Below are positions 1 through 13,900 of a DNA stretch of 64,000 nucleotides, piece by piece. The stretch spans positions 45,890 through 109,889 of the forward strand of contig BDDC01000102.1 in the NCBI GenBank assembly GCA_001662425.1. Direction: 5' to 3'. The DNA comes from Chlamydomonas sphaeroides. Taxonomy: Eukaryota > Chlorophyta > Chlorophyceae > Chlamydomonadales > Chlamydomonadaceae. Position numbers and translations under genes: made by a program. The notes below the pieces were generated by a model. The model saw only the letters and a program-made list of their open reading frames with translations. It was not told where the DNA came from and searched no databases. Numbering within the stretch: the stretch's first letter is position 1; every line of letters begins with the position of its first letter.

Positions 1-230
1 TGGTGTTGACAGTAATCTTGTTTAATGCCTTGACACCCGCCAATTGATGGGACAGCCCGGATTCGAAACCTTTATCGACATCACTTCAATCGATAGGACA
101 CCCCGGTTTTGACACGTTGATCGACACCACGTCGATCGATCGGACACCGCCGATTTGACCCCTTAATCGATACCACGGGTCGATAGGACGGTCCCTAAAA
201 CGGCGGGCGATCGATAGGCTTTCCAATACC
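1..230. repeat. Degenerate ~46-bp minisatellite
   Basis: The pattern GGACA(C/G)CC..G recurs at about 49, 96, 142 and 187, a spacing of about 46 bases. Diverged ATCGA(T/C)A(C/T)CAC and GTCGATAGG stretches lie between. No reading frame is preserved across the units. It looks like a decayed tandem repeat that probably continues upstream of the window. Confidence 0.6.
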
Positions 231-249
231 CCCCAAAGTAAGATACGAC

Positions 250-430
250 CCCTGGGCCTCGTCACAGCCTCGACGCGGCCCCCTGGGCCCCGTCGCGGCC
301 TCGTCACGGCCTCGTCGCGGCCTCGTCGCGGCCCCATCGGTCCCATGGCAGCCCCATCGGCGGCCCCGTCGCCGGCCCAGTTAGCGGCCCCGTTGCGGGC
401 CCTGTCGCAGGCCCCGTCACCGTGCTTCGT
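250..430. repeat. Degenerate short tandem repeat rich in CGTCGCGGCC
   Basis: CGTCGCGGCCTC-like and CCCCGTCG-like units of about 10-12 bases follow each other imperfectly. Open frames through this stretch exist on both strands only because of the repeat and GC content. No protein family is recognisable. Confidence 0.5.
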
Positions 431-1957
431 CACGGACCCAGGGGCGCGTTCCTGTCGCCACCCCGTTGCAGCAGCACTGGGTAGCCTCCGCTCCCTGTCG
501 CTACCGTTGCGCCGCCCAAGGGGGGGGAAGAAGCGTCAGCCCCGTCGCCTTGCTTCGTCGCAGCCCTATGTGCCCAGCCGACACCGGCTGGGCACGCTTG
601 CTGGCTCCACGCGTGCCGATCCAGCTGCGGCCGTGCCGGCTCCACGCGATACCCAGCCAGGGGCCAGCTAGAGGGCCGGCTTCGCGGTCCTGGACACGAG
701 GGCTGCACTCGCATTCGGCTCGGGCCGCCTGAGGTGGGTCAAGGAATGAAGCGGCACATCCCGGAGCACCCTCGCAAAGGCTCGCAACCACTGGCAGGTG
801 TGTGTTACCTGAGAAGGCACTGTTGCCATGTGGATGAGGGCCGCCGGGGGTGGTCTCGAGGGCGTGGGGATGGATGGGCCGGCTGGCAGCCACTGGCTAT
901 TGCCCTGTTGCTTGACGAGAGCCTGCCGCTCACGTCTTGCTGGTGCTCTGTTGTTGCATTGTGGAAGAACCACCAAAAGGACAAGGGGAGGGGGGCGCCC
1001 ACCGAACAAATTGGTGCGGTTGTGGAACGCGCGGCGGTTGTGATTGCTGGACGGCTGGAGGAAGTGGGCACGCGCCAGACAGGCTGCTTCTGTGACGGAC
1101 CGGATTGCGTCCGCATTATGATGGGGGTATGGGGTCGGGGGTGAAGGGCCGTGGTTGGGGCTGGGGTTGGAAAGCTGTAGGGTGTTGCGGGAGTGCATGC
1201 CGCATGGCCCTGGTGACGGACTCCGAGGGGTTCCCCAGCACCGAAATGTGTCGGCCGGTGGCCCCAAGGACCTCAGTTGTAAAGTGCCGTTGACCCTGCT
1301 GCGGCATCCCGGCTCTTCCAGCTCGCCGCCGGATGTTGACCTTCAGGCCTAATTGTCGAGGTTCAGTGACTTGGGTGGGCGGCTACGTTGCGGGCAGGGG
1401 GGCCACCCCTGGTTGCGGGTACGGCCGGAGGCTGGGCGTGACAAGCAAAAGGCGCGGGGGTAGGCTGTGTGTCGTGCGGTACGCAAGGGTGACGACCGCG
1501 TGCATCACAGCTTTTCTTCACCTAGTAGCATACATCGGATGGGGGCATCAGCGGGTCGCCAGGAGCAGGAAGGACCGCAGGAAAGGTTAACTCAGCAGGT
1601 GGCCCTGGTACGGACAAGTCTGCGTCCGGCCGTCATACGCCCTGCGCAAAGTACGCCATGACGGCTTCTCGAAGGCTGTCAATCTGACTGGGAATCCGTC
1701 CGACGACTATTGAATCGATATCATCATGTCACTTTTGCAATACTTTGACCGAAACCCACGCTCATACCGTTGACGTAGCGTTTACCTATTGACTTGTGAC
1801 GAAGTTGACTGCACTGACCATCGACAACTTGCGTTTGAGCGTTTCGTTCTGCAGGGCGGCCCGTCGCGGCCGTCCCTAACAACACTATTGATATCAACCT
1901 CAACGATAGGCTTCAACAGTTAGCGGGCCTTAAGGTCGGGACCTGAGAGATAGCAGA
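431..1957. other. Intergenic stretch, no supported gene
   Basis: Short overlapping open frames occur on both strands, but none resembles a known family or shows a coherent splice pattern. The AT-richer part at about 1670-1930, with ATCGATATCATC and TTGATATCAACC motifs, recalls the repeat at the window start. The end of this stretch should contain the promoter and 5' UTR of the gene beginning at 1958. Confidence 0.5.
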
Positions 1958-4900
1958 ATGGGACAAGAAGATGACGAAACCGGAAGCCAGCGCAGCGGCG
2001 GAGGGAGCCAGCGCAGCGGAACATCTGGAGGCACCTCCGGGGCTGGTTCCGAGACGTCAAGCCAGCGTTCAGACGCTAAATTCTTGCGACTCCGCGACAA
2101 GTGCGTTCTTAACGCGGTTTCGGGCACACCAGCGCGTGGGATGATTGTTTCGCTGCCTAGGATACTCGTAGGCGTAGGGGGCCTGTGTTGCCGACCGAAC
2201 CAGTTGCGGTGGCGTAGCTGTTGTTTGGTTGACTTTTTACATAACTCACCACGTCTAGGTCACCGCATGTGCAGGGCTGCAGAGCGCGATGAGGGTGATC
2301 TGCTGGAGCAGAAGCGCAGCGTGCAGGATGGCATCTTCTCTTGTGAGCCTAGGCACAGGCGTGCCCTGGGCTGACGGCGGACGCATGAATGGGAATTGAA
2401 GACGCCTTGATAGGAGGGGCCGGTGCCAGCTGCGGGCGCGGGGGAGTATAATGGAAGGGGCACAACGGGGTTCGGGGAGAGGGGAGCGAGAAGAGGCGCG
2501 GTGCTAGACCAGCCAGGTGCCTCTCACGTCAACCTTTTCCTGGCACAGGCATGTACACGCTGGTGCGCCAGTCCGCTCTCAGCAGCTGGAAGTTCGCGGT
2601 ACTGAAAGTGCTGCTGGAAGGCCTGGTGAGTGGGGACGGCTTGGGTGCTTGTTGCGGGTGCGTGCTGGCTAGCTGGGGCACCCATGGCACCAAGCCACAA
2701 CAACAGCCATGATAGCGGGAGGCAGTGGGCTCACACCTGCGGCCGCGCACACAGCAGAGCGCGCACGTTGCCCGTGACGCTTGCGCCGTGCCCCTCTGTC
2801 CCCAGGTAGGAGTGAGCTTGTATGTACACAGCCAGCGGCCACCTCATAGCCACGGCATAATCTCTCTCTCTCACGGCACACGTTGCTGTTTATACTTTGT
2901 ACCGTGCCCCTGCGCTCGTAGATGGGCTTCATCGTCGTCTTCAACCCATCAGTGGAGGAGTGGGTCATCAACACCAACAACCCTGGTGCGTGCGGCGGCA
3001 CCATGGGAGCAGCCTTAAATTGTCCGCTGAGTCGGGGGGCGCTACCCCTTGGAGTGCGATTGCTCTGGGATGGCACTGCCATCAGCAGCAGCCCTCCCGT
3101 CATCGCCTGGTTCCTGGCCCCGCGTATGTAACTTATTCCCCTCTGCATCGCAGTCTGGCAAATTGTCCGCTGGACCGTGTGGCGCTCGCCCATCATGCGC
3201 CTGTACGGCTACAATACCTATGTGGGTCGAGCATTCTGGAGCCCCTTTGTGCGCCGTCAGCCCCTGTGCCGCCGTACCAAGCGAGCAGTCCGCGCTGCCA
3301 AGCTAGAGAGGATGCAGCTAGCTAGCCCAGCGTTGCGAGCGGGCAACCAAGTAACACAGGGCGAACATGACACATGCACGCTAGCTATCACGGTCGTGGA
3401 TTGCTTACAGCAGGCCGGCTGTCGCCAGACTTGCATGCTGTGCCGTTCCTGCCATCTGCCAAGCAAAAGCATGGGCCTGCATGGCCGCCGGCTGCTGTTG
3501 GGTGGACAGAGCCGCACCAGCCGTTGGCGCACACGACATTCCTTGCTGGCTGGTTCGCCACCCCGCCAGCTACGTGTTGCCTTCACCGACTACACCGACA
3601 CAGCAACCCACATGATCCGCACCCCCGCCTTGCCTCCGCTAGCTCCTCTGCTGGTGTCGCCCGCTCGATGACCCACATGGGAAATTGCTCCCCACCACAG
3701 CTCCCCTTCATTCCCTCACTTGCTTGCCTCCCCTGCTGCCCGCCCCCAGATCCTGGTTATGTACCTGATGGCCGCTGTGGTGCTGGTGTCGGTGCTGGGG
3801 CTGGTGGGTCTCACGCTGGCCATGCGGAGGCAGGAGCAGTCCAAGTGGCTGCGCACCGCGGCTGTGGTGCTGCACATCCTGTACGACGGTACGGCAGGGC
3901 CGGCGGGGCCTCAGGATGGAGGAGTTGACGGAGGGCAGCTGTTGCAATAGCCGCACAATCGACGTGTCGCCTTCAGTTCGCTGCGTGTGGAGCCTGCATC
4001 TGCCATGCACGCACATGCCTTTCGACCTGCACTCCAGCCCTCTGCCACTGCGACCCTGCTGCCCATACCTGCCTTTCCTTACAGTGGTCTTCATGATGTT
4101 CTACGTCTCTTTCTTCGGTGAGTGCCTTGTCTTGGTCTGGATGGGAAGTGCCCGTGTAGCCCGTGGTCGTTTGGCCTGCCCAGGGGGAAACAACAGGCTT
4201 GGCTTGCTTCACCTGCCTATGGGGCCCTGGTCTGCAGACTATTTTGTCTTCACGGCAAACTGTCACTTTGGAACTGAGGCGCCCCATCATGTGTACTTTG
4301 AGGACGTCAGTGAGTGTGCAGCAGGAACATGCAGGAAGGGGCGGTGTTTGCATTGTGTGCATCTTAGTTTTGCGCCTGGGCAGGCGGTTAGGGCTGGCCA
4401 CACAGGTAGCCCGCCCAAGCCTGCTCATTTCTGCTGTGACACACCCGCCGTAATCCTGCAGCACCACGCACACTATACGTTTCATTAGTCACGCACCTAC
4501 TGCCCTTCGATTGAGTTCCACCTCATGTTCCGGCCTCCCACCCTCCCTCCGCAGTGTGCCTCTCCATGCCCCACATCCTGCACATGCTCGTGGCGTGCAT
4601 CACGGCGGTCGTGTTCTTCTGCATCACCGCGCTCATGGTGATTGCCTCGTGCGACCTCAACCCCGTGTCCAAGGGTTACCTGGCCTCGCCCGCGGCCATC
4701 ACACGGCTCAAGATCCTGTGTGCCAAGGCGGCGTACATCATCATAGCAGACGACCTGCAGAGCTGGGCCAAGCTGCAGGCCGTTCTTGTGGTGATATGTG
4801 TCGCCCTGATTGCGTGGTGGAACTTCCGCACGGTGAGCACTCGCTGGTAGCTAGGAACTGATAACCATACCCAGCAGCTAGCACCAGCGTTGGAAGCAAG

Positions 4901-7900
4901 CTGTTTGCTGCCTGTGACCAGCTTGCAAACAAACCGCATAGCATGGGTGTGGACCAGCATACAGCAACACCAGGTTCAGGCGGGATGGAATCACTGCAGG
5001 CCCAGATGCGCAGATAGGAGTGCGCCTACCTGCAGGCTCGGCCGACCACGCACAGCTTAAAATGTCGTGGCGCATTCGTGCCCTCCTCCCGCAGCTGCCA
5101 TTCTACCGCGGCCCTATCAACGTTGTGTGGTAAGGCATGCGGGAACCTGCTGGGCCTGCTGAGGGGACATTACTTTGACCAGACGTAGACGTAGCATAGG
5201 TCTTGGTGGATACATGCAGGGTGCACCTCATGGTTACGCCCAGCAATAGGTCTTGGCCCTTGCCTGCTGGTCTAGTTGGCCCCGCTCCACCCTACGTACC
5301 TGCTGGCTGGTGCGTGTATGTCACGCAGTAAGTCCCCGCTCTACCCGGCGGCCCCATGTACACATGCAGGTGCTCGATGTGGTGCGGCATCTTGTACACC
5401 GCGCTCCTGCTGTGCTACCTGGTCTTTGACCACGACCAGTCCGAGCATAACCGGAGAGACGGCACCCTGGTACGTATCCTCCCATGCCTGCCCAGCCCTG
5501 AGCGTGCAGCAGTCGGCGCCGGCAGGGCCCTGCCAGGCCCTGCGGTGTAACCACCGGCGGTGCCCTGCCTGCTAGCTGCTGGCAACATGTGTGCCTGAGC
5601 TACCCTCGTATGTGTTGCCCGCTGCTGCAACCCGCACTCCCACAGTACGTCCTGTACGGCATCTTCCCCGTCATCTTTGGGTCACAAATTGTCTGCGCCA
5701 TCCACGTGTGGTGGGCTGCTCGCCCCGCAAAGAAGTTTGTCAACCTGGACCCCGGAGTAAAGATCCAGAGAGTCCACAAGTTCGAGAGCGCCATGGAGGT
5801 GCGTACGGCGGGGCACACACACACATATATTGATATCATGCGAGTATTTGTGCCCCCTGTCTATACACAGCCAATAATCATGGCAGCCAGGTGGCACTTT
5901 GCTGGCGCGGACAGAGGCACCACTGCGGCAACCACTGACCTGGAGCCTGGAAGGGCTAGCCTGTGCCTGTCATGTCATGTCACCGCAGTCTATTTCCCTG
6001 CTGCCACAGGTGGAGCTGCTGTCTCGTGTTATGCGCAATTATGATGCCGACGGTGTTGTGCTTGAGGAGGCTGCAGATCTTGGCGAGGCTATCATCAAGG
6101 TGCGTTGAGCTTGGCCGGTGCCTGATAATATGCAGTGGTGCCGAGTCGCTCGGGGCTAGCCATTGTGCCTGTGTATCCGTGCTGGGAATGCTAGCTTACA
6201 TTAGCTGCTCGCTGGGTGCGCCTCCCCCATCATTACGCAGGCCGGCATGCAAGTCTTCCCAAACAGCCCCACCCTCATGATTTTGTACGCCAATGTGAGC
6301 CGGATTAGTTGGGGCATCGACAATAGAGCGCCAAGGGTGTGCATGTTGCACGCGGGGAACCAGGAAGGGCACCGGGCAGGGCCGTAACGAACAGGGTAGC
6401 AGCCGAGCAGCCCTACCTCCTTACATCACGGCGAGTCAAGCTGTATCTCTGTTTCTATTTCTATCAACAGCCGTGCGGCTGCTGGCCCACAGTGCGCCTT
6501 GCTTGCTACCAGAGCCCTGTGCTGAACGCAACGCTGCCCGCCTAGTCTGCTGCCCCAACAAACGCTGCCCGCAGTTCCTGCTGGAGGTGCGGAAGGACGG
6601 CCCCGCGAGCCGCACGCAGCTGCAGCTGGCATCCAAGCACTCGCCGTCGCTCATTGAGCGGTACCAGGTGAGGAGGGCGGCAGCTGCTGCCAGGGCTCGA
6701 GCAGCACGCACCCTGCGCTCCATTGTTGTGTAGAGGGATGAGTGCCACCCACCCCAACAGCGCCTTGTGGGCTGTCCACTTCTCCTGACCCTGCTGCGCA
6801 CCAAAGCCAGCCATCTATCACCGCCCTGTATGTCAAGCGACATGTGTGGCCCACCTGCCTCGCCCAACCGCCCAGATCTTTTGCACGGGCGAGGCCTCAA
6901 AGCGCCTCAAGGACAGCCAGGACGGCGGCATGGACCTGCAGGCCTACATCGAGTTTAGGAGGAACTTCAGGCACGTGGTTTTGCCTGCTGCTTGCAACAA
7001 TGCCGGGTCGCTGGCTGCTGGCTTGCACACTGCCGGCGCGATGCAAATAATAAGTAGAAATAGAAATAGATTTACGGTCAGCTTGACTCGCTGTGACTCA
7101 AGGACGTAGGGCGATCAGGAGGGCCGAAGCCCCCTGCGCGCCCTGCCCCCTGCCTGGGGCGCAATGCACCCAAACCAGCGTACTGGACCACGCTCGCTCC
7201 CGCCCAGGCACCCGCCCAACCTCAGCACTCGGCCCTGCGCCCTCCGACTCTGGGACCTGAACCCCCACCAGATCACCTAGCTGGATGGCACGCGCTGCCG
7301 GAAATTGATGCATGGCCTGCTGCCTTTCGTGGCCGTGACGTTGCTTTGCCAAGCCGTGGCGCCCCTTCTCCTCCCTGCCCCACAGGGCCGTGCTCCATGT
7401 GCACAAGGAGGTCCTGCTGCTGCAGTCGGAGCTGTGGGCGCTGATGCTCCGGTCCACTGTCCGTGTTGCTGAGGCCGACAAGGCACTCGATGCGCTGGAG
7501 GACGCCACGGCACGTGCGTACCAGGTCTACAAGAGGTGCGCTGCAGATGCGTGCTGGGAAGAGCGGCGAGCCGCCAGCTGTGTCAAAACTGAACAGGGGT
7601 TCCTCCGAGACTCGTTGCGTGGTACCGTAGTGCTTGCCGATCTGAACTATTCATTGCTGGCGCGGATGTGAAATGGGGGCATCTTGATGCGCGGGGAGCA
7701 ATGGGCCAGAAAAGCACAGTGTCAGCAAGCTGCTGTCATTTACTCATGAAATAGAAATAGAAATAGATGTACAGTACGGCGAGCTTGACTCGCCGTGATT
7801 TAGGGAGGTAGGGTTTGCTCATGGGTAGGCACATGTCAGTACCGCCATCCTCCAATGCGCCTTAGCGGAAGCCCCCCAGTAAAGTCAGGGGCCACCGGGA

Positions 7901-10900
7901 GTCGAGAGCCAAAATGCAAGTAGCTTGATATTTTACTAGCGTTAAACCCTTGGCAGTTACGATAGCTGCACTACCGACGGTATGAACCCGAATCACGGCC
8001 ACCAGTCCGTCCACCATCATTCTTACTTGCTGCTTTCGTTCCCGCAGGGTGCTTGAGCGATACCCCACCAACGGCAAGCTCCTTCGCTGCTACGGCAAGT
8101 TCCTGGAGGACGTCAAGCACGACCCCGTGGCGGCGTCCCGGGCCTACGCAGAGGCCAGCCGCAACGGTGGTGGCGATGCCATTATGAACCTTGACCTGAG
8201 CGCGGTGCAGGTGGGCGCTTGTCTGCTACAAGTTGAAAGCAAAGCAGTTCGTGGCTGCAACACGCACATGAGCAGACGGGAAGGCACAGGGCCGTAGTCA
8301 TGCCGAGTCTTTCTGTTTGTATCGACCCCTCTGCCCTGTTCCTCAGGGTGCTACCGACAAGCCCGACTTCCTGACGGGCATGTCCATGGAGGACGACGCT
8401 GTCATCGTCATAAACGCCGAAGGAGTCATCATGATGGTCTCAAATGTGAGACGTCGGGCTAGATGTCGTACCATGAGGCTATTGAGACGGGCGGGCGGGC
8501 CAGGGCTGCGGCGCGTCCCCTTGTTTGATGCAAAATTTCTTGTTCCTACTGAGCGAGCATTTGATTTTTCCCTGCCGCCGCATACCTGCAGGCCGTCCAG
8601 AGCGTATTTGGCTACCCAAAGGCTGAGCTGGAGGGCGCCAATGTAGCCATGCTGATGCCGCAGCCCTTCAGCCAGCGCCACGCGGGCTACCTGCAGCGTT
8701 ACACGGCCGGTGGGGAGCCCCACATCCTGGACACTGTGCGGGAGGTGGTGGCGCTACACAAGGTGAGGCCCCGCCGGCCTGTGCAGAGCAGGCAAGAAGA
8801 CAGGCGCACCGGAAAATGATGAGCATAGGAGATGGGATACAATGCGCAGAGGTTTGCTTGCCGAGCTGGTTGATTGGGCTGTGTTGTCTCCGTCCGGACC
8901 TGGACCTCTTGCCCTTCCGCGGGAATGTGGGCCGGCATCGCATTCGTAGCCATCTACCCTGATGTGAGCTGCACAACGCATTTTTTGTGTCCCAGGAGCG
9001 CTACGTGTTCCCTATGGCGCTCTGCGTCACCAAGATGTCGGGCACCGGCACTGACAGGTGAGGTCAAGCAAGCACAATCTTGCCAGGCGTGTGGCCCGTG
9101 CATAGATAGGTAGCCAGCACATGTACACCCCTCATGCAAACCCCGCTGCCTTACTCCTCCCTTATATATCTGAACAGCGTCTTCCTGGGCGTGGCGAGGC
9201 CCCTGCCCTCCAATGTGCTGACCACACGCGCCTGGCTGGCACCCAACGGCGTCTTCCTGTGCGGCGACCAGCAGTTCGCGTCCATGTGCGGCGTCAACGA
9301 GAGCGACCTGGTGCGTCACGTGCGTGCGCACCTGGTGCGCACCTGGTGCGTGCGGCATCTCGAGTGTGATCAGCACTACCTCAATCAGGACCAGCAGCGA
9401 CTCCCGTTATCCAGGCACTTTTTATATGGATGCCGTATGCAAGCAATGTAGTACATTCCAAGCCAAGTTAGAGCCATACATGTCTGCCTCTGCCGTGACC
9501 GCGGGACAAGGCTGGGAGCTTAGCAGCACGACGACCAAGCAGCCTCCTGCCCCTCCCACCGTACTGTGGGTGGTTCCTGCCTGCTGCCTGCTGCCGCAGG
9601 TTGGCCGCCCGCTGGCCTCGATGGTAGAGGACCAGCCTGCTGAGGTGGAGGCGCTGCTGGAGCGATTCCACGAGGCCTCGGCGGCTGACCTGGCTGCCGG
9701 CGTCATGACAACCACACTGCTGCTCAAGCACCGCTACCTAGACCCCGTGCCAGTGAACGTCACGATTGGCCTGGCGGGTGCGCAGGGTACTGCTGCTGCT
9801 GTGGCAGCCGGCTTGGCGGCAAACCACACGCCTTTGCGGGCAAGCCCAGCTCGGGCACAAGGCTCCTGGGATTGGCGCTGTGGCCTCGAAGACCTTAATC
9901 CAGGATCATGCCCTGCTTCCTTGTCCAACGGTGTCCTGCGTGCCATGCCCGCAGGCACAGACGGCCAGCGCATCGTGGTGCTCAACTGCCACCGTACCGA
10001 TGGCCTTGACGGCAACATCATGGTGGTCGACACCCACATGAAGCTGCGCTTCGTGTCTTGCACCATGGCTACGCTGCTTGGCTACCCCATGCGCAAGCTC
10101 GCCACCATGCGCCTCGACCAGCTGCTGCCGCCACCCTACAACACCATGCACGCCAAGTGGCTCAAGGTGCGGCGAACTAACAGCAGGGCCATCGATGGGC
10201 CAGCTCGCTTGCTGTCCCCGACTGCTCCACACACGCACATATGCCTGGCGGCGCATGCTAGCGAGTTCGTTGCCATGGATAGCCTCTGGGCATGCATCAA
10301 CCTGTGTGCCCCATCGCCACTTGCCCTTGCCCTTGTCCCCCATTCACCCAGGACGCACCATTGGTCGTGCCGGCCACTTCTTGCCGGGCCAACAAGGTCG
10401 TCTACCTGCTCAATGAGAACGGTAGCACGGTGCCCGTGCGGATCAAGATCAAGCAGGCGGCCACCTCTGCTACAGACCTGGCCATGAGCCTCTTCGTCAT
10501 CGAGGTAAGCTGTTGGGCCTATCTACTGGTTTGGGGCACGGGATTAGTCCCGCCGCGCCGCCACGATAGTACTGAGGCTTCCTTGCTCGCTGCAATCCTT
10601 CATCTACCTATAGGTTGAGAAGGTCACTAATGAGGCCGTGCTCGATGAGAAGCGCATGGTGCTGACAGTCAACTTCAGCGGTCACGTGGTCTCGGTCAGC
10701 GACCCCGACTCAAGCCTGTTCGACTTCCGTGCGGCGGACCTCCTTGGCACCAGCCTCTGCGACTCAGTCGACATCTTCCAGGAGGTGCGCCCACACAACA
10801 TTATGCCAGGGGCACGCAGGGAATTTAATGATCGGTGCGGCACATCAGTTATGCGCGTCACATGTATGACTCAATACACTACATGCCCCGTGTCTCCTGC

Positions 10901-13900
10901 TGCAGTGGCGTGATCGCAACGGCGAGGAGCAGCTGCAGCTGCTGATCCTGGCGCTGCTTGACAAGGAGCAGGAGATGCCAGGTGAGCCTTGCTTCCTTCA
11001 AGAAAGCACCGCATCTCTGCCACAGCAGTTTGTTGTCTACGTCGGCCTGCATCCGTTTTGCATGAGTGCGCTGCCTTCCGCTATCCCGCCCTGTCCAGGG
11101 ACTTCGTGGCGAGTGCGTGTCCATCCGCCCTCGACCGACGCCGCACCGCACCTCCCTGCCATCTCGGAAGCAAGTCACGCCCAAGCCAAGGGGCCGATCT
11201 CCAAGTCGGCGTGCCTGCAGGCAAGTAGAGTAGCGAAGCCCCCAAACCACGTAGCTATATATGCGTGGCTGCCCAGCCGTCGTTCAGTAGCGTGTGCGCC
11301 ATGCCAACCGCGCCTGCTGCCTGTGGTATGCTTGTTCACATGTGCTGTACTGTGCGCATCCCCATTTGAATGCCGTCCCATGAACTGTGCAGGTTGAGAT
11401 GATGGAGGCCAATGCGGATCACGAAGAAGAGGCGGCTGCACAGGGTGCAGCCCATCACTCGGACGGCGCCTCCTCGGTGGGCAACAACACCCACGTCAAG
11501 GTGACGCTGTGGCGGCGTGACCTGCTGACTGGTGTGATAGAGCTTGACGAAGACCTGGTCATCCGGCGGGCTAACCACATGACGGGGCTCATCGTGGGCA
11601 TCCCATCGTCGGCCTTGAACAAGAAGCCGCTACAGAGGTAAGTGTCGTCGCCAGGACTAGAGGAGGGCGCCAGCTAGCTAGCAAGGCAGTGCCGCCTGCT
11701 GCCTGTGAGCCAGCAGGGCTCGTGTGCGTGACGCCAGGCAGGTTGCCAGTGTTGTAAGTCACACGCATGTGCATGCATGGCAAGACCTACGCCTGAGCCT
11801 GCCACTTTTATTGCGGACCTACAGGTTTCTGGACGTCCCGGCCAACACGACTTGGACCAAGTTGACGGCGGCCCACACCAAGGCCCACAAGCGCAGCGCC
11901 CTCAAGGGCACCACGGACCGCGGAACCATCTCGCCGCCCATGCCATTCATCGGGCCGCACCCGGACACCGGCACCATGCGCATCATCTTGCAGGGCGTGC
12001 AGGCGCTGGCGCCTGGCGGTGTGAGCAAGGTCACCGTGATGCTGCACCCCGACACCACCTTTGCGGGGGCCCATGCTGATCTCATGAAGGTGCTTCACCT
12101 TGACAACCTGGGGGCCACGACCGGCGGAGCCGCTGCAGGCCACGGTGAGGCCGACCACGACCCCGTGGATGATGCCCATGTGCTGCTGGGCCACGGCGGC
12201 GATGAGGCCGGAGCTCACGGGCCCAAGGAGGGGTTACCTTTGCCGAATGCCGAGGGTGTGGTTGACGGTGTGGAGGCCGATGACGATGCTGGCGGCAGTG
12301 AGGGTGGCGAGCCGGAGGACAAGAGCAGCGATGGCGGCGGCAAGGACTCAGGCGTGGACCCTGAGGCTGAGGACCAGGCCAAGCTGCACGGCACTGCAGG
12401 TATGCTGCATTCTGGGCCATACTCAGGGACACGACAAGCAGGTCTGCTTGCTTGGGCCTCTTGCATGACGTTGTCAGCTTCAGAAGCGTCAGGGCCAACA
12501 TACATTAGCACAAACCTGAGCGCATGCTGCTGCCTGCCGCCCCGCTGCAGCGAACAAGTCGGACTTCGTGGCTCAGTGGGTGCGCACCCTTACCCACGGA
12601 GCTAGCTTAAACCACGGTGCAAGCGGCGCCCTGGAGGGGCGGCCTGGCAGCAGCGCCGGTGCCGGAGCTGGCCGGCCAGAGACGCCACCAACAATTCTGG
12701 CAACCATAAAGAGCGGCGCGCTTGCAGCCATCCCCGAGGACGGCACGCCTCAAGAAGATGGTGTCGAGGCACCTGGCGGCCTGCGAAAAGGCGTCAGCAC
12801 AACGATGGCTCGTGGCATGTCGAGCATGCTGGCTGGCGAGCCTTGGGCACTGGGCAGCCGGCAGACGTCCCGGGCCATTGCTTCGCCAACGCTTGGCCAG
12901 GGGCGCACCAGCCAGCTTAACAACGGCCCTGCTGCTGCTGATGGCGATGGAGGGCCCGACAAGTGGGAGAAGGCCAGCGAGAGTGGCGAGTCGAGTGCGG
13001 ACGGCAGCCAGGCGGCCAGCGGCATCACGAGTGAGTTCAGCATTCTGAGGCCGGCAACCGATGGGAGAGATGCTCAGTGGTTGAAGGCGCATGGGTAGGG
13101 GGACTAGGGGGACGGATGTAACCCAACAATCTGTGTTGCCCTGGGGCTGCTGTCTGCAGGTGTCACGGACGGCCAGTCGACGGTTGACTTGATGATTGAC
13201 ACCCGGCGCGGCCGCCTGCTCAAGGCACTGCAGAAGCTGCTGATGGGCCCACTGCTGACTGTGCCGCTGGACCGCCTTCGCCTGCACAGCTATGCCATCC
13301 TGGCCATCATGCTCGTGACGCACATCGTCACGTACGTCATCATCATCCAAGAGATGGCCAAGGAGCACCAGTGAGTCACCACAGCAAGTTAGTTGCAACG
13401 GGCAGGCACAAGGCAGCACAGGACACGCTGAGCTGCACGCAAGCAAGAGCGAGGGGTGTCCGCTGTGCCAACCATCGCCACACCTAGGTCTGTTGCGCCA
13501 AGACCAGGTGCAAGCCAGCCAGCTAGGGCAGCTAGGTCTGGTCTCCTGCGGTGGAATGCATCAATGAGGTGTGTGCTGTGCACTGGTCCATGGCCCTCAC
13601 CCCTTCCACTTCCCGCCGTCCCCTCTCCATCCAGCGACATCAACCTGGTCCACCGCCAGGCCCTGGCCATGGACCGATCGCAGCTCATCGCTGTGCGTTG
13701 GTGGGGGAAGCGACTCGATTAATACACGTTAGCTGGCCGTCGCATGCACTGCTTGGGATATGATGTGGGTTGACATACAATGCCGCTCGGACTGCTGACA
13801 CCTTTGCTGATGCAACCATGCTCACGCTGACCGCCCTCGCTCCGTCATCGCGCCTCGCTGCTGCAGGCCCGCTGCATGATGGGAGCCTTCTGCGAGCGGC

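Noticed and set aside
1..230. CRISPR array
   Set aside because: Period 46 with diverged units, no uniform repeat or distinct spacers, and the genome is eukaryotic.
9324..10487. Plus-strand 387-codon open frame treated as one unbroken exon
   Set aside because: It spans introns of the PAS protein gene. Conserved segments inside it are separated by clear GTGCG...GCAG introns (9311-9599, 9778-9954, 10167-10351).
11724..12605. 293-codon open frame as an independent gene
   Set aside because: Its central part is exon 11825-12399 of the PAS protein gene. The ends read through intron sequence.
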